A DNA stretch of 64,000 nt from Argonema galeatum A003/A1 (GCF_023333595.1 NZ_JAIQZM010000005.1:179136-243135), one strand, 5' to 3'. Positions 16,516 to 26,033 are shown, numbered from the stretch's first letter. The notes: generated by a model not told the origin, from the letters alone. Translations and numbers: made by a program.

Positions 16516-16653
16516 ATGACTACCTACATTTCCTTTGGAGCTGGACTTCAGATGCTGGCCGTTGCTTACTTGGTTTCAGCGTTTCTGTTAGTGGCGGGTT
16601 CTTACATTTGTTTTTCAGTAATTGAAACCCTGGAAGAAGGGGGCCAACTATAA
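16516..16653 (+). CDS. 45-residue single-span membrane protein
   Basis: The ATG at 16516 follows a strong ribosome site (AAGGAGG, 16502-16508) with ideal spacing. The 45-residue product reads MTTYISFGAGLQMLAVAYLV, then SAFLLVAGSYICFSVIETLE and a polar tail EGGQL. It has one long hydrophobic helix (about residues 7-35) and an acidic C-terminus, as do small thylakoid subunits of the photosystems or NDH-1 such as NdhP. I cannot assign it to a specific one. It stands alone between a hypothetical gene and the convergent antiporter, which fits a small photosynthetic subunit gene. The ribosome site and hydrophobic pattern make it very probably real. Confidence 0.65.
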   Translation: MTTYISFGAGLQMLAVAYLVSAFLLVAGSYICFSVIETLEEGGQL

Positions 16654-16779
16654 CCCAACTCCTGCCGCGATCGCTGCCTTGATTTAACGATCGAGAAGCC
16701 GCATAATTACTCTAAATTAATGAGATCCTCTCTTTTGGGGCGCAATCCAAAATTGGTTGACCAATGAAATGACTAAAAA

Positions 16780-18891
16780 TTAACTTGAAATACCAGCAGC
16801 ATTTGTACTGGACGACTCTGGGAAAGAAATGCCAGTAAGTGTCCGTTGAGGTTCACCCAGCATCACTAAAGAGCAAGTTAGTTGCTGTACCAGCTGAGTC
16901 GTCACATCACTAATGACCAATCCACCAGCTGTTCGCAGTCGTTTTGAGCGCAGGATAACCAGATCGGAGGATTTCGCAGTATTCAGTATTGCTTTTACCA
17001 CATCATCGTGGGGAGTGATTTGAATTTCAAAGTTATTTTGAGGCACCCATTTTGAGGCGAGTAGAGTCAGCTGAGACTGGTTCCAAGCGCGTCGGCTCGC
17101 TGTGATTCTGCGATCGCATATATGTAACAGCGTCACCTGTGCCTGATTCGCCTCAGCTAGAATTTGTGCAAACCGCACAGGTAGCACCGCCTGCGCTGTT
17201 AAATTTTCAATCGGAACCAAAATGCGCCCTATTTGCATCGGCGAATTGAGCAGGCGCATCACCGCCACCCGACAATGAGCCGCCCAAAGCACGCTATCAA
17301 TCAGGTTGCCAAACAAGCGAGCCCGAAACCCAGTTCTTTTACCCCAACCTATCACAATGAGACTGGCATTTTGTTCGCGACTCGCACGGCTAATTCCTTG
17401 GGCGACGCTATCGTCAATTCGCAGTAAGGGTTCTGCCTCCAAACCCAGTTCTAGACTCAGTTGCGCTGCCTTTTCCAGCAGTATATCACCCTGCTGCTGA
17501 GCTAATTCTAGTTCTGGGGCATCCATGTGAGCGTGAGCCAGAGCGATCGCCAACGGCACAATCCGACCGCCCTCATGGCGTGCCAACAAAGCTGCCATTT
17601 CAATTAAATATCGCTGGGTCTGAGGATTATAAACCGGAACCACTACAGTAAAACCCGATCGCGTTGGACTTACAAATTCCTCATCAAGAGCGTTTAAGCC
17701 AGCATCCAAATTGGTTTCCGGTACAGTTAGCCCCACAGCAACCCGACTGGTAATCAATGGCCCCAGAGTTGCCGTCACCAGCATCAACACAAGAACGCTA
17801 TTCAATACCGCTTCAGTCAGCAACCCAGCCTTATAACCCACCAACGTCGCCGCTAAAGTTGCCGCCACTTGCGGCAGCGACAGCGACCACATCGTCAGCA
17901 TTTCCTGCCAGTTGTAGCGATAAACCAGTTTGGCAAACAAAGCCGCCAAAAATTTACTGCCAATCAAACCCGCCACAATCGCTACTGTCAGCCAAATCGA
18001 TCCCAGACTTTTAATAAAACTTGGGATATCTATCAGCAATCCCATATCCACAAAAAAGATGGGAATGAATAGGACACTACCAACAAAAATAACTTTTTCT
18101 TTTACCGGCCCTTCGCCCACGGCATCATTCACTGCCAAACCAGCCAAAAAAGCACCAACAATTTTTTCTACTCCGATCAGCTGAGCTCCCAACGCTGCCA
18201 GAAAAACCGCCAGGAGTACGAACAAGAACTGATTGCCCTCATCGTCCCCTGTGCGGCGAAAAAATTGTCTTCCCGCCCAATCAAAGCCAAACAACACGAT
18301 CGCAGAGTAGACAATCAACGAACCCAACAGGGTAATGAGACTGACAATGGTGAAGTTCCCCTTATTAATGCCGATACAAACTGCTAAAACGAGTAGAGAG
18401 CCAATATCGGTGAAAATCGTCGCGCCAATAGTGACGGTGACGGCTTCGTTTCCCACCACCCCTAAACGACTGACTATAGGATAAGCCAAGAGGGTATGAG
18501 AGGCAAACAAAGAGCCAATCAAAATGGAAGCGTTCCAGCCAAAGCCAAAAATACGCCCCACGATCGTTCCTACAATCAGGGGAACCAGAAAAGTAAAAGT
18601 GCCAAAACCAGCCGAGCGATGCTTGGTTTTGCGGAATAATGCCATGTCAATTTCTAGCCCTGCCACAAACATCAGATAAACTAATCCAATATCTGATAGC
18701 AGCTTCATCGTCGGCATTTCTTTCTGAAGTACATTCAGCGCGTTAGGGCCGAGTACTACTCCCGCTACTAGCAAACCGACTAATCCCGGCAATCGCAGTC
18801 GCTCGAAGAGGGCGGGTACGGTTAAAATAACCACCAGCAGAATAGCGAAGGGAACGATCGGCTCGTGAAGAGTTTCTAAGGCTGATTCCAT
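16780..18891 (-). CDS. CPA2 cation:proton antiporter with C-terminal universal-stress domains
   Basis: A 703-residue protein. Residues 1-390 form about 12-13 membrane helices of a Na+/H+ or K+/H+ exchanger (LRLPGLVGLLVAGVVLGPNA, LMFVAGLEIDMALF, DIGSLLVLAV, and VEKIVGAFLAGLAVND). Acidic residues sit in the transport helices as usual for CPA2. Residues 410-690 are soluble and hold two Usp-like folds (SGFTVVVPVYNPQTQRYL, NASLIVIGWGKR, IGRILVPIENLTAQ). Usp tails bind nucleotide in relatives and may gate transport. The ion is not evident from sequence. It is monocistronic, starting at 18891. Confidence 0.9.
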   Translation of the reverse strand: MESALETLHEPIVPFAILLVVILTVPALFERLRLPGLVGLLVAGVVLGPNALNVLQKEMPTMKLLSDIGLVYLMFVAGLEIDMALFRKTKHRSAGFGTFTFLVPLIVGTIVGRIFGFGWNASILIGSLFASHTLLAYPIVSRLGVVGNEAVTVTIGATIFTDIGSLLVLAVCIGINKGNFTIVSLITLLGSLIVYSAIVLFGFDWAGRQFFRRTGDDEGNQFLFVLLAVFLAALGAQLIGVEKIVGAFLAGLAVNDAVGEGPVKEKVIFVGSVLFIPIFFVDMGLLIDIPSFIKSLGSIWLTVAIVAGLIGSKFLAALFAKLVYRYNWQEMLTMWSLSLPQVAATLAATLVGYKAGLLTEAVLNSVLVLMLVTATLGPLITSRVAVGLTVPETNLDAGLNALDEEFVSPTRSGFTVVVPVYNPQTQRYLIEMAALLARHEGGRIVPLAIALAHAHMDAPELELAQQQGDILLEKAAQLSLELGLEAEPLLRIDDSVAQGISRASREQNASLIVIGWGKRTGFRARLFGNLIDSVLWAAHCRVAVMRLLNSPMQIGRILVPIENLTAQAVLPVRFAQILAEANQAQVTLLHICDRRITASRRAWNQSQLTLLASKWVPQNNFEIQITPHDDVVKAILNTAKSSDLVILRSKRLRTAGGLVISDVTTQLVQQLTCSLVMLGEPQRTLTGISFPESSSTNAAGISS

Positions 18892-18989
18892 AGCTAAACA
18901 GCAGAGAGAGATTTATAAATGTTGAAAGTTGACTTTAAATTAAGACAACTTTATTAACTCAAACCTTATTCCTCAAAATTAAAAACTCT

Positions 18990-19637
18990 CTAAGGGTGGA
19001 TTTGACTTAAAATTACTCTTAAGCGATCGTAGTCATCTCTGAGCAACACACTCAAATTTCGTCCGGCGTTAACTAACCAAGTGCGATCGGCTTTTCTGAG
19101 TTGATAAATCTCCCTCATCGCAGCTGCACATAGCGCATCCACAGCCGCTCCATTCACCTGCAACAGCGTCCGCATAAAATCTAACTGTTCGCTAAAATTA
19201 ATTATTTCTTGCGGTTCGCACCTGTAAACGCTTTGGTGAATCTGAGGGGGTCGCGGTGGTAGGTGCTGGTAAATGACTGGCGTTCCCCGCGATGGTGGTT
19301 TATACCCCACAATTGCAGACCGAAACTCAGTTTTGAGCATGGCAAAAATTTGAGGTTGTTCCTCTCGCAACTCCTCTAATGTCATGCCTAAAGCTCGCGC
19401 TCGATGGATGGAGTCGATCGGCATAGTAGTGGCATGATAAACCACAGCGTAGATTTGATTGCTCGATTCTTCATCTACCGACCTTACCCAACTGCCAAAA
19501 GGCGGCATGGCTGGAAAGCTGAGAGTATCTGGCTCTAGACATTGTGCTAAAAACTCTGTCGTTGCCGTTTCTATTACTTCAGCAAAGTGGTTGGGGTGGC
19601 GCTGACTGGCTGCAAATTGTGGGAGAGGAAGACGCAT
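18990..19637 (-). CDS. HAS-barrel-like conserved cyanobacterial protein
   Basis: The start is set at the ATG at 19637 (MRLPLPQFAASQRHPNHFAE), where conservation is expected to begin; an upstream ATG at 19655 adds six residues. The 215-residue product has an N-terminal small beta barrel (FGSWVRSVDEESSNQIYAVV, MPIDSIHRARALGMT) like the HAS barrel found at the N-terminus of HerA-type ATPases. A helical C-terminal half follows (EQLDFMRTLLQVNGAAVDAL, YQLRKADRTWLVNAGRNLSV). No ATPase domain is attached. This stand-alone form is conserved in cyanobacteria with no known function. Confidence 0.65.
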   Translation of the reverse strand: MRLPLPQFAASQRHPNHFAEVIETATTEFLAQCLEPDTLSFPAMPPFGSWVRSVDEESSNQIYAVVYHATTMPIDSIHRARALGMTLEELREEQPQIFAMLKTEFRSAIVGYKPPSRGTPVIYQHLPPRPPQIHQSVYRCEPQEIINFSEQLDFMRTLLQVNGAAVDALCAAAMREIYQLRKADRTWLVNAGRNLSVLLRDDYDRLRVILSQIHP

Positions 19638-19780
19638 AATTGTGGGTAATTTCAAATTTCAAATTTAAGATTGTAAATTTAAAATACTTCTATTTTAAAT
19701 CTAAAATATTAAATTTGAAATCTAAACTTACCAATTACCTTTTCATATCAAATCTGTCTGCGTCGGAATTGTTCGCTTTT

Positions 19781-19816
19781 CCCCTCTGCCCCTCTGCCCC
19801 TCTGCCCCTCTGCCCC
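19781..19816. repeat. CCCCTCTG octamer repeated four times
   Basis: Four exact tandem copies of CCCCTCTG followed by CCCC lie in the spacer between ndhS and the HAS-barrel gene. This is a simple-sequence repeat of the kind often seen in filamentous cyanobacteria. Confidence 0.85.
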
Positions 19817-19834
19817 AACCGGAAACGATATCAC

Positions 19835-20029
19835 TTACTTTTTTTTGCGTCCAGCAGTGGCGTCTACCAATTCGATTTCTGACAGGCGGAAAGTTACCAA
19901 TTTATCCCAATTTCCGCCTTCAAAAAGGACTGCTGCTTTACCATCGCTAACCCGTTGAACTAGCCCTTGATAACCGTAGTAAGTATCGCCTATATTCTTC
20001 ACGCGAACTGCTGAACCTGGCAAAATCAT
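19835..20029 (-). CDS. ndhS: NAD(P)H-quinone oxidoreductase subunit NdhS
   Basis: A 64-residue SH3-like protein: [56 protein letters not shown] and a basic tail. This is the NdhS/CRR31 family, which forms part of the ferredoxin-binding site of the thylakoid NDH-1 complex used in cyclic electron flow. The conserved [16 protein letters not shown] segment is intact. It is monocistronic with its own spacer upstream. Confidence 0.92.
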   Translation of the reverse strand: MILPGSAVRVKNIGDTYYGYQGLVQRVSDGKAAVLFEGGNWDKLVTFRLSEIELVDATAGRKKK

Positions 20030-20149
20030 GATTTTCTCCTCTCTCGATCTGCTTGTAAGCGAACTTGCCTGTTGGCGACTATCCGCTTTTATTTAGTATT
20101 AAGCGTTGATTTTAATAGCTGCGTTAATTGCAAATGAAACCCAAACCTA

Positions 20150-21400
20150 TTAAAACCTGCGTACCTGTCGATAATTTGCCACCGATTCTACCAGTCCTAT
20201 GGAAATAAAATTGGTGAGCATCGCGGAACGACCGTAACTTATCCAAGGTAGGGGAATCCCCGTTACTGGTGCTAAGCCAATGGTCATGCCTATGTTAATA
20301 ATTACCTGAAACACGATCATGGCTAGGACGCCGATCGCCAATAAGGAGCCAAAATTGTCTTTGGCATTCTCAGCAATAATTATTAAGCGCAGACAGACTA
20401 ACCAGAAGGCTATCATCACCACAATACAGCCCACAAAGCCCAGTTCTTCGCCAATAGCTGAGAAGATGAAGTCGGTGTGCTGTTCTGGAATAAAGTGCAG
20501 CTGAGTTTGAGTTCCCTGAGTAAGACCTTTGCCCCACATCTGTCCGGCACCGATCGCAATGCGAGATTGGATCAGGTGGTATCCTCCTCCCAATGGGTCT
20601 TTCTCTGGGTTCAGGAACAAAATCAGTCGGTTTTTTTGATATTCCTTTAATAAGCCCCAAAAGATGTGCCCTATTTGCCCTCCGACAAGGTTGATTGCGA
20701 TCGCTCCTGCCGCACCCCACCAGCGCCAAGGCAGAGTGCTAAAAGCAATTAAGCTCATAACTGCTGTCCAAGCGAACCACGCCGGTAAATACAAGTTGAA
20801 CACAATTGCGGCAACCACTGGAGAAACCAACAGTATCAACCAGCCTGGATTTGTATTGGCCCAGTAAAGCATCCCTACCGTAATAGCACCAAACACCAAA
20901 GACGTACCCAAGTCAGGCTGTATAAATATTAAGAGCCAGGGAACTGCTGTGATTGCCAAAGCTCTGGCGAAGGATGGAATCGTCGAAGCCCCTTTAGAGT
21001 GTAGGAGTGCGGCCAGGGTAATAATCAAACCTAACTTAGCAAATTCAGAGGGTTGAAAATTGAAGCCGCCGATACTAATCCATCGCTGAGCCCCTTTGGC
21101 GCTATAGCCGATCGCCATTACCGCAATCAAAAAAAAGTTGGTTAAACCATAGATGATCCAGTGCCACTGGAGCAAATTTTCGTAGCGGCAGCGGGCTAGG
21201 AAAAGTGCCAGTCCAAGACCAATACTACCAACAATCCAGTGCTGCCACCAGTCAGTCACTGGCAGATTTAATTCTGCACTGCGAATCACCAGACCGCCAA
21301 AAAAGCTGAGTCCTACAGGCATTGCAAAAAGCCACCAGTCTACTTGTTGCCAGGATATAAACCAAGATTTCCAGCGCAGGGGTTTCAGGAAATTCAACAT
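20150..21400 (-). CDS. rodA: Peptidoglycan glycosyltransferase RodA
   Basis: A 416-residue SEDS-family membrane protein with about ten hydrophobic spans. Landmarks are GLGLALFLARCRYENL, SAKGAQRWISIGGFNFQPSE, FIQPDLGTSLVFGAI, the long extracellular loop with EYQKNRLILFLNPEKDP, HTDFIFSAIGEELGFVG and GIPLPWISYGRSAM. This pattern, including the W-I/FNFQPSE motif, marks RodA/FtsW. The lack of a long C-terminal extension and the cyanobacterial sequence pattern favour RodA, which polymerises side-wall peptidoglycan with a class B PBP. A heptamer repeat (21402-21428) lies immediately upstream of the start. Confidence 0.93.
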   Translation of the reverse strand: MLNFLKPLRWKSWFISWQQVDWWLFAMPVGLSFFGGLVIRSAELNLPVTDWWQHWIVGSIGLGLALFLARCRYENLLQWHWIIYGLTNFFLIAVMAIGYSAKGAQRWISIGGFNFQPSEFAKLGLIITLAALLHSKGASTIPSFARALAITAVPWLLIFIQPDLGTSLVFGAITVGMLYWANTNPGWLILLVSPVVAAIVFNLYLPAWFAWTAVMSLIAFSTLPWRWWGAAGAIAINLVGGQIGHIFWGLLKEYQKNRLILFLNPEKDPLGGGYHLIQSRIAIGAGQMWGKGLTQGTQTQLHFIPEQHTDFIFSAIGEELGFVGCIVVMIAFWLVCLRLIIIAENAKDNFGSLLAIGVLAMIVFQVIINIGMTIGLAPVTGIPLPWISYGRSAMLTNFISIGLVESVANYRQVRRF

Positions 21401-21401
21401 A

Positions 21402-21450
21402 GGTAATGGGTAATGGGTAATGGGTAATTTTAGATTTTAGATTTTAGATT
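21402..21450. repeat. Two adjoining heptamer repeats, GGTAATG and ATTTTAG
   Basis: About four tandem units of GGTAATG (21402-21428) run directly into three units of ATTTTAG (21428-21450). They lie just before the rodA start and after the mrp gene. The ATTTTAG type recurs near 22668, 31730-31797 and elsewhere. Confidence 0.8.
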
Positions 21451-21496
21451 GAAATGCAATTGTTTAATCTGCAATTCCTCAATTACCGATTAGCTA

Positions 21497-22567
21497 TCAG
21501 GCTAAAGCAGCTACAGAAACTTTACCGGCGATCCGCTGGGCGATCGCATTCAGGGCTTTCGCTGAGGCACAATCCGGTTCGGCGACTACGATGGGTAAAC
21601 CGCGATCGCCTCCTTGGCGTAAGGATATTTCCAGAGGCACGCACCCCAGCAACGGCACACCCAACTCAGCCGCCGTTTTCTCGCCTCCGCCAGACCCAAA
21701 AATATCGTATTGCCGATCGGGCATATCTGGTGGAATGAAATAGCTCATATTTTCCACAATTCCCAAAACCGGCACTCCCAACTGCTGGAACATTTTTAAG
21801 CCCTTACGAGAATCCAGCAAAGCCACATTTTGGGGCGTCGTCACGATCACTGCACCCGCCATCGGCACAGCCTGAATCAAGGTTAGCTGAGCATCGCCAG
21901 TACCGGGAGGCATATCCACAATCAAGTAATCCAGTTCGCCCCACCGCACCTGATACAAAAACTGGCGGATAATGCCATTGAGCATCGGGCCTCGCCAAAT
22001 CACGGGTTGGTCTTTGCCAATCAAAAATCCCATCGAAACCAACTTTACACCATGATTAAAAGCTGGCTCCAAAATTTCTCCTTGAGCAGTTTGTTGCACT
22101 ATCACCTTGGCATCTGCCAGTCCCAGCATCATCGGTGCGTTAGGGCCGTAGATATCCGCGTCGATCAAGCCCACTTTAGCGCCCGATTGAGCCAAAGCCA
22201 CCGCCACATTAACAGCAACAGTACTTTTTCCCACGCCGCCCTTGCCACTGGAAACAGCCACAATATTTTTAACACCGGCAATTCCGGTGCGATCGGCCAC
22301 TCCTTTTTGCTGCGGTGTTTCGGCGGTAACTGCGATCGCCACATCTTTCACCCCAGGCAGCTGGCGGACTGCTTTCTGGCAATCCTCGACGATAAACTCG
22401 CGTAAAGGACAGGCAGGCGTTGTCAGCACCAAAGTAAAACTGACATTGCCGTCCTCAATCTTGAGGTTGCGAATCATGTTCAATTCCACCAAGCTCTTGC
22501 GGAGTTCGGGGTCTTGCACCGGGCGCAATACTTCTAAAACCGAGCTGGCATCGAGAATGTCAGACAT
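21497..22567 (-). CDS. mrp: Mrp/NBP35-type iron-sulfur carrier ATPase (ApbC)
   Basis: The ATG at 22567 follows AGGGG and is preferred over the ATG at 22603. The product has 356 residues. Residues 5-90 form a MIP18/DUF59 domain (LEVLRPVQDPELRKSLVELN, TTPACPLREFIV). The ParA/Mrp ATPase then begins with the deviant Walker A GKGGVGKST at 108-116, followed by VGLIDADIYGPNAPMMLG and LDYLIVDMPPGTGDAQLT. The ENMSYFIPPDMPDRQYDIFG stretch lacks the CPxC that binds the bridging cluster in many Mrp proteins. It is thought to carry Fe-S clusters to apoproteins in the cytoplasm. Confidence 0.92.
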   Translation of the reverse strand: MSDILDASSVLEVLRPVQDPELRKSLVELNMIRNLKIEDGNVSFTLVLTTPACPLREFIVEDCQKAVRQLPGVKDVAIAVTAETPQQKGVADRTGIAGVKNIVAVSSGKGGVGKSTVAVNVAVALAQSGAKVGLIDADIYGPNAPMMLGLADAKVIVQQTAQGEILEPAFNHGVKLVSMGFLIGKDQPVIWRGPMLNGIIRQFLYQVRWGELDYLIVDMPPGTGDAQLTLIQAVPMAGAVIVTTPQNVALLDSRKGLKMFQQLGVPVLGIVENMSYFIPPDMPDRQYDIFGSGGGEKTAAELGVPLLGCVPLEISLRQGGDRGLPIVVAEPDCASAKALNAIAQRIAGKVSVAALA

Positions 22568-22710
22568 TGTATTTTTTCCCCTAGCTGTGAGGGGCGATTT
22601 CATAATTAACTGTTATCAAATCTTAACTTTAGTCGGTCTGCGTTTAACAAAGTTAGGGAGTGAGAAATTTTAGATTTTAGATCTGAAATCTGAAATTTCC
22701 CGAATGCCCT

Positions 22711-23187
22711 TCATAAGGGGTTTTGTTCGGCTGCGTGAGCTAATTGGGCCGCAACCCGCGCCGCACTCGGTCGGATCAGCGACCAGATCAGGGGCGACAA
22801 CCACCCTCGCAGCGTAATGGAATAGGAAATCTCAGTCCCGCAGACGGTAGACTGAACTTTGTAAGTCACTCTTTCCTCCAGCCCCGGTAAAGTGAGAATT
22901 CGCACCGTCAACAATTCCCTGGGCCTTACTTGCTCGACGAAAATGCGAATCGGAATAGGAATCGATCGCGTTACAGCCTGATAAATCAAGCCAGGTTTGG
23001 CAACTAACCCCTTGGGAACATTGGTGCTTGCCAGCAGGGGATGCCAGGAAACATCAGCTAAATCTGTCACTTTTTGCCATAGGGCGTCCACCGAAGCCGA
23101 ACTGAGGGCTTGATATGTACAAGCTAGAGAAAAGAGCCACCAACGCCTTTGAGGACGATCGGTGGATTTGGAGGAAAAATTGGGCAT
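22711..23187 (-). CDS. SRPBCC (START-like) family protein
   Basis: A 158-residue single-domain protein. ALWQKVTDLADVSWHPLLAS, GLIYQAVTRSIPIPIRIFVE, RELLTVRILTLPGLEERVTY and TEISYSITLRGWLSPLIWSL follow the beta-hairpin/helix-grip order of the polyketide-cyclase/START fold. The long C-terminal helix ends RPSAARVAAQLAHAAEQ. Such proteins bind hydrophobic ligands; no ligand can be named here. It is monocistronic, with GGAGCG upstream of the start. Confidence 0.75.
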   Translation of the reverse strand: MPNFSSKSTDRPQRRWWLFSLACTYQALSSASVDALWQKVTDLADVSWHPLLASTNVPKGLVAKPGLIYQAVTRSIPIPIRIFVEQVRPRELLTVRILTLPGLEERVTYKVQSTVCGTEISYSITLRGWLSPLIWSLIRPSAARVAAQLAHAAEQNPL

Positions 23188-23234
23188 TATTACGCTCCTC
23201 CCGCTGCTATAGCTAGGGACTAGGGGCTAGGGAC

Positions 23235-23318
23235 TAGGGGCTAGGGGAAGAAGGGACTCTTCCTCAAGGGTTTGGTGGAATTAAGAACGTCCTAAACTGA
23301 CTTTCATCGGTTGCTATA
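23235..23318. repeat. Left copy of an 80-bp dispersed inverted repeat
   Basis: This segment matches the reverse complement of 27070-27151. The core (AAGGGTTTGGTGGAATTAAG, then AACGTCCTAA and ACTGACTTTCATCGG) agrees almost exactly, with one indel and one or two mismatches. The outer GGGGCTAGGGGAAGAAG also matches. It lies in the 409-base spacer between the SRPBCC gene and hemF; the rest of that spacer shows no gene. Confidence 0.85.
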
Positions 23319-23596
23319 GTTTCCAAGGCAGCCTTTAGATCTTGCTATACCTACAACAGTTATGGTTAATGATACAGAGAGCGGATTTCTAGTCGCCATT
23401 TTTTTGGATAAAATTGGACACGCCAGAAGATGGACAATGCTGCGATCGTTATAAGACCAAACTGAAGCTTGACCATCGACAAGCCACTCTCTCATGGTCA
23501 GACACGCCGCTCAGACCCAATTCGAGTTAATCTAAAGACTCTGGGACAATTAAACCACTGTTCGGTTGAACTAAATTAAATTGCTTTTTTGAGATT

Positions 23597-24631
23597 ATGA
23601 CGGCTTTTTCAACTTTTGAGGCAACAACCAATAAAACGATGCCTCCATCTGACTCAAAGCGTCGGGTCACCCAGTTTATGCAACAGTTGCAGGACGAAAT
23701 TTGTCAAGATCTGCAACGGCTGGATGGCATTGCTACTTTCACAGAAGACTCCTGGGAACGAAAAGAAGGGGGCGGCGGTCGTTCTCGCGTGATGCGCGAT
23801 GGGGCTGTGTTTGAGCAGGGCGGCGTCAACTTCTCGGAGGTTTGGGGCGACCATCTGCCGCCCTCAATTCTGGCGCAACGCCCCGAAGCGGCTGGACACC
23901 GCTTTTACGCGACCGGCACTTCGATGGTGTTGCATCCCCGCAATCCTTATGTGCCAACGGTACACCTTAACTATCGCTACTTTGAAGCTGGGCCAGTTTG
24001 GTGGTTTGGCGGGGGCGCTGACTTGACGCCCTACTATCCGTTTGCAGAGGATGCTGCCCATTTCCACAAAACTTTCAAGCAAGCCTGCGATGCCCACCAT
24101 TCGGAATACTATCCTACGTTTAAACGCTGGTGCGATGAGTATTTTTATTTAAAACACCGGCAGGAAACGCGGGGCGTCGGCGGACTATTTTTTGATTACC
24201 AAGATGGGCAAGGCCAATTGTATAAGGGGCCGGATGCCAATGGGCCAGCGGCAGTTTACAGTGCCGCCCTCAGTAATATAGAGCCGCGCAGCTGGGAAGA
24301 TTTGTTTGGGTTTATCAACGATTGCGGTCGCGCATTTTTACCTGCTTACGTGCCGATTGTAGAGCGACGCCAAGGGATAGAGTATGGCGATCGCCAACGC
24401 AATTTCCAACTCTATCGCCGGGGTCGTTATGTGGAGTTCAACCTCGTTTACGATCGGGGTACAATCTTTGGACTCCAGACAAACGGACGCACCGAGTCGA
24501 TCCTGATGTCTTTACCGCCCTTGGTGCGCTGGGAATACGGGTATCAACCGGAACCCAATACACCAGAAGCCCAGTTATATGAAATTTTCTTAAAGCCCCA
24601 AGATTGGGCTAAGTGGACTGGTGCTGCATAA
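23597..24631 (+). CDS. hemF: Oxygen-dependent coproporphyrinogen III oxidase
   Basis: A 344-residue enzyme that converts coproporphyrinogen III to protoporphyrinogen IX with O2 during heme and chlorophyll synthesis. Conserved stretches include [99 protein letters not shown] and [19 protein letters not shown]. Length and motifs are complete. The first 20 residues are variable and an internal ATG at 23639 is possible. The gene appears monocistronic. Confidence 0.96.
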   Translation: MTAFSTFEATTNKTMPPSDSKRRVTQFMQQLQDEICQDLQRLDGIATFTEDSWERKEGGGGRSRVMRDGAVFEQGGVNFSEVWGDHLPPSILAQRPEAAGHRFYATGTSMVLHPRNPYVPTVHLNYRYFEAGPVWWFGGGADLTPYYPFAEDAAHFHKTFKQACDAHHSEYYPTFKRWCDEYFYLKHRQETRGVGGLFFDYQDGQGQLYKGPDANGPAAVYSAALSNIEPRSWEDLFGFINDCGRAFLPAYVPIVERRQGIEYGDRQRNFQLYRRGRYVEFNLVYDRGTIFGLQTNGRTESILMSLPPLVRWEYGYQPEPNTPEAQLYEIFLKPQDWAKWTGAA

Positions 24632-24992
24632 AATTTACAGAAATCCTGTGAAGTTTTATCCCACTACTTTCTGGGTCAAAGCAACACGAGGGGCTGACGC
24701 GCTTTGAAATATCCGTGCTTTCTGGTAAAATACTCACAAACAGGTCTATGGTTTTGACCCTACCTGCGGACTGCGGGAAAGTTACGCGGTCGTGCGTACT
24801 AGCACGACTGCTACGCTAAGGTCAGATATTAATCCCTTGTGGGTTAATCTGCGTATCTTTAGATCGCAGAGTGTCAAAAGCTTCATATCTGGTTTCGCCT
24901 GATGTATGTATTGCCTGTGTTTGGATGACGGTCGATCGGGTTGAGGCTATGTGCAAAAGCTGTAAAAAGTTACGATTTAAAGGGGAGAGGCA
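24632..24992. other. Intergenic region with one hairpin
   Basis: This 361-base spacer between hemF and the STAS gene contains a perfect 7-bp hairpin with a 6-base loop (GTCGTGC, loop GTACTA, GCACGAC; 24789-24808). No reading frame with a ribosome site and no tRNA-like fold were found. A small RNA is possible but unsupported. Confidence 0.4.
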
Positions 24993-25364
24993 GTGATCCA
25001 TATCGAGCAAAAAACACACCAGCTCCAAGACGGCACTACTGTTATCGTCTTGACGCCTACAGGGCGCTTAGATATCACGACGGCATGGCAATTTCGCCTC
25101 AAGTTGCAGGAGTGTATTTCCAAACTCAGCCGTCATGTGGTCGTGAATCTCGGTCAGGTTAATTTTATCGACAGTTCCGGTCTGACTTCATTGGTCGCAG
25201 GAATGCGAGATGCTGACAAAGTGAAAGGGAGTTTCCGCATTTGTAACGTGCATCCAGAAGCAAGACTGGTGTTTGAAGTTACGATGATGGACTCGGTGTT
25301 TGAAATTTTTGAAACGGAAGATGATGCTCTTGAGGGTGTTCCCCGCAACAGCATGGCGTCTTAA
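24993..25364 (+). CDS. STAS-domain anti-sigma factor antagonist
   Basis: The gene starts with GTG at 24993, after AGGGGAGAGG. The 123-residue product is one STAS domain: TVIVLTPTGRLDITTAWQFR, SRHVVVNLGQVNFIDSSGLT, SLVAGMRDADKVKG and LVFEVTMMDSVFEIFETEDD. The phosphorylatable serine lies in the DSSGL motif. SpoIIAA-like proteins of this kind bind anti-sigma factors or other switch kinases and are released by phosphorylation. No partner kinase or phosphatase gene is adjacent, so the partner is encoded elsewhere. Confidence 0.9.
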   Translation: MIHIEQKTHQLQDGTTVIVLTPTGRLDITTAWQFRLKLQECISKLSRHVVVNLGQVNFIDSSGLTSLVAGMRDADKVKGSFRICNVHPEARLVFEVTMMDSVFEIFETEDDALEGVPRNSMAS

Positions 25365-25424
25365 GCTAGGGTGAAGCGCTTGGAGGAGGTAAAGAAAAAG
25401 AACCCTTTGTTTTAGCAGGCTTCA

Positions 25425-26033
25425 TCAAGGCAGTTCGGCAGAAAAGTCTTGACGCTTACTGAAGCGGTAAGGGCCTATAATAGCTCCCCACAGAGCAATG
25501 CCTGTTTCCGGTTCGATTCCTTTGTCATAACTGAGGAATTGCTCAGGAGTAGCCTCAAATCCGAGAGAAACCTGGTAAGTTTCGTCCCGATAGTTGAAGC
25601 AGCAACGAGCGTTTGGTGGTAAAGACGCTTGAAAGTGGTAAGCGCTCTGAGCGATCGGGCCTTGGGTAACGCTAAGAGTGCAACCCGGTAGCAGTTCTAT
25701 GCGATCGCTGCTCAGCGTTTTCAGTAACTCTGGGTTGCGACCAGCACCTATCATAGAAGATGGATCTTCGATTGCGTAGTACTGTACCTGGATGGAAGAT
25801 CGCGAGTCGTTGCTGTGCTGTAGCCGCATGATGCGCTGGCGATAAGCTTTGTCCGGGTAAAGATAGTTGGCTTGCTCCGCAAACAGGGTGAGGCTGTCTG
25901 ACAAAAACAAAGGTACAGGTCGCTGCCAAAGGCGTAGATGCACGTACCAAGCCGGAGAGTCGATCGCTTGGTCTCTATTGTCAAACTCACCAGCCATGTA
26001 GCGAGCTAGAGCAATTAATTCAGGAGAATACAT
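25425..26033 (-). CDS. cpcT: Phycocyanobilin lyase CpcT (CpeT/CpcT family)
   Basis: The start is taken at the ATG at 26033, giving MYSPELIALARYMAGEFDNR and 202 residues, the usual family length; the ORF extends further upstream to 26114 without family features. Conserved parts are PAWYVHLRLWQRPVPLFLSD, LFAEQANYLYPDKAYRQRIM and LPGCTLSVTQG. CpcT attaches phycocyanobilin to Cys153 of beta-phycocyanin, the residue present in CpcB of this window. The cpc operon lies about 1.3 kb downstream on the same strand, beyond thf1. Confidence 0.9.
   Translation of the reverse strand: MYSPELIALARYMAGEFDNRDQAIDSPAWYVHLRLWQRPVPLFLSDSLTLFAEQANYLYPDKAYRQRIMRLQHSNDSRSSIQVQYYAIEDPSSMIGAGRNPELLKTLSSDRIELLPGCTLSVTQGPIAQSAYHFQASLPPNARCCFNYRDETYQVSLGFEATPEQFLSYDKGIEPETGIALWGAIIGPYRFSKRQDFSAELP

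Noticed and set aside
23304..23495. Minus-strand 63-codon frame between the SRPBCC gene and hemF
   Set aside because: Overlaps the dispersed inverted repeat and has no ribosome site or recognisable domain.
24632..24992. Possible small RNA or tRNA in the hemF-STAS spacer
   Set aside because: Only one 7-bp hairpin is visible; no cloverleaf, promoter or terminator supports an RNA gene.
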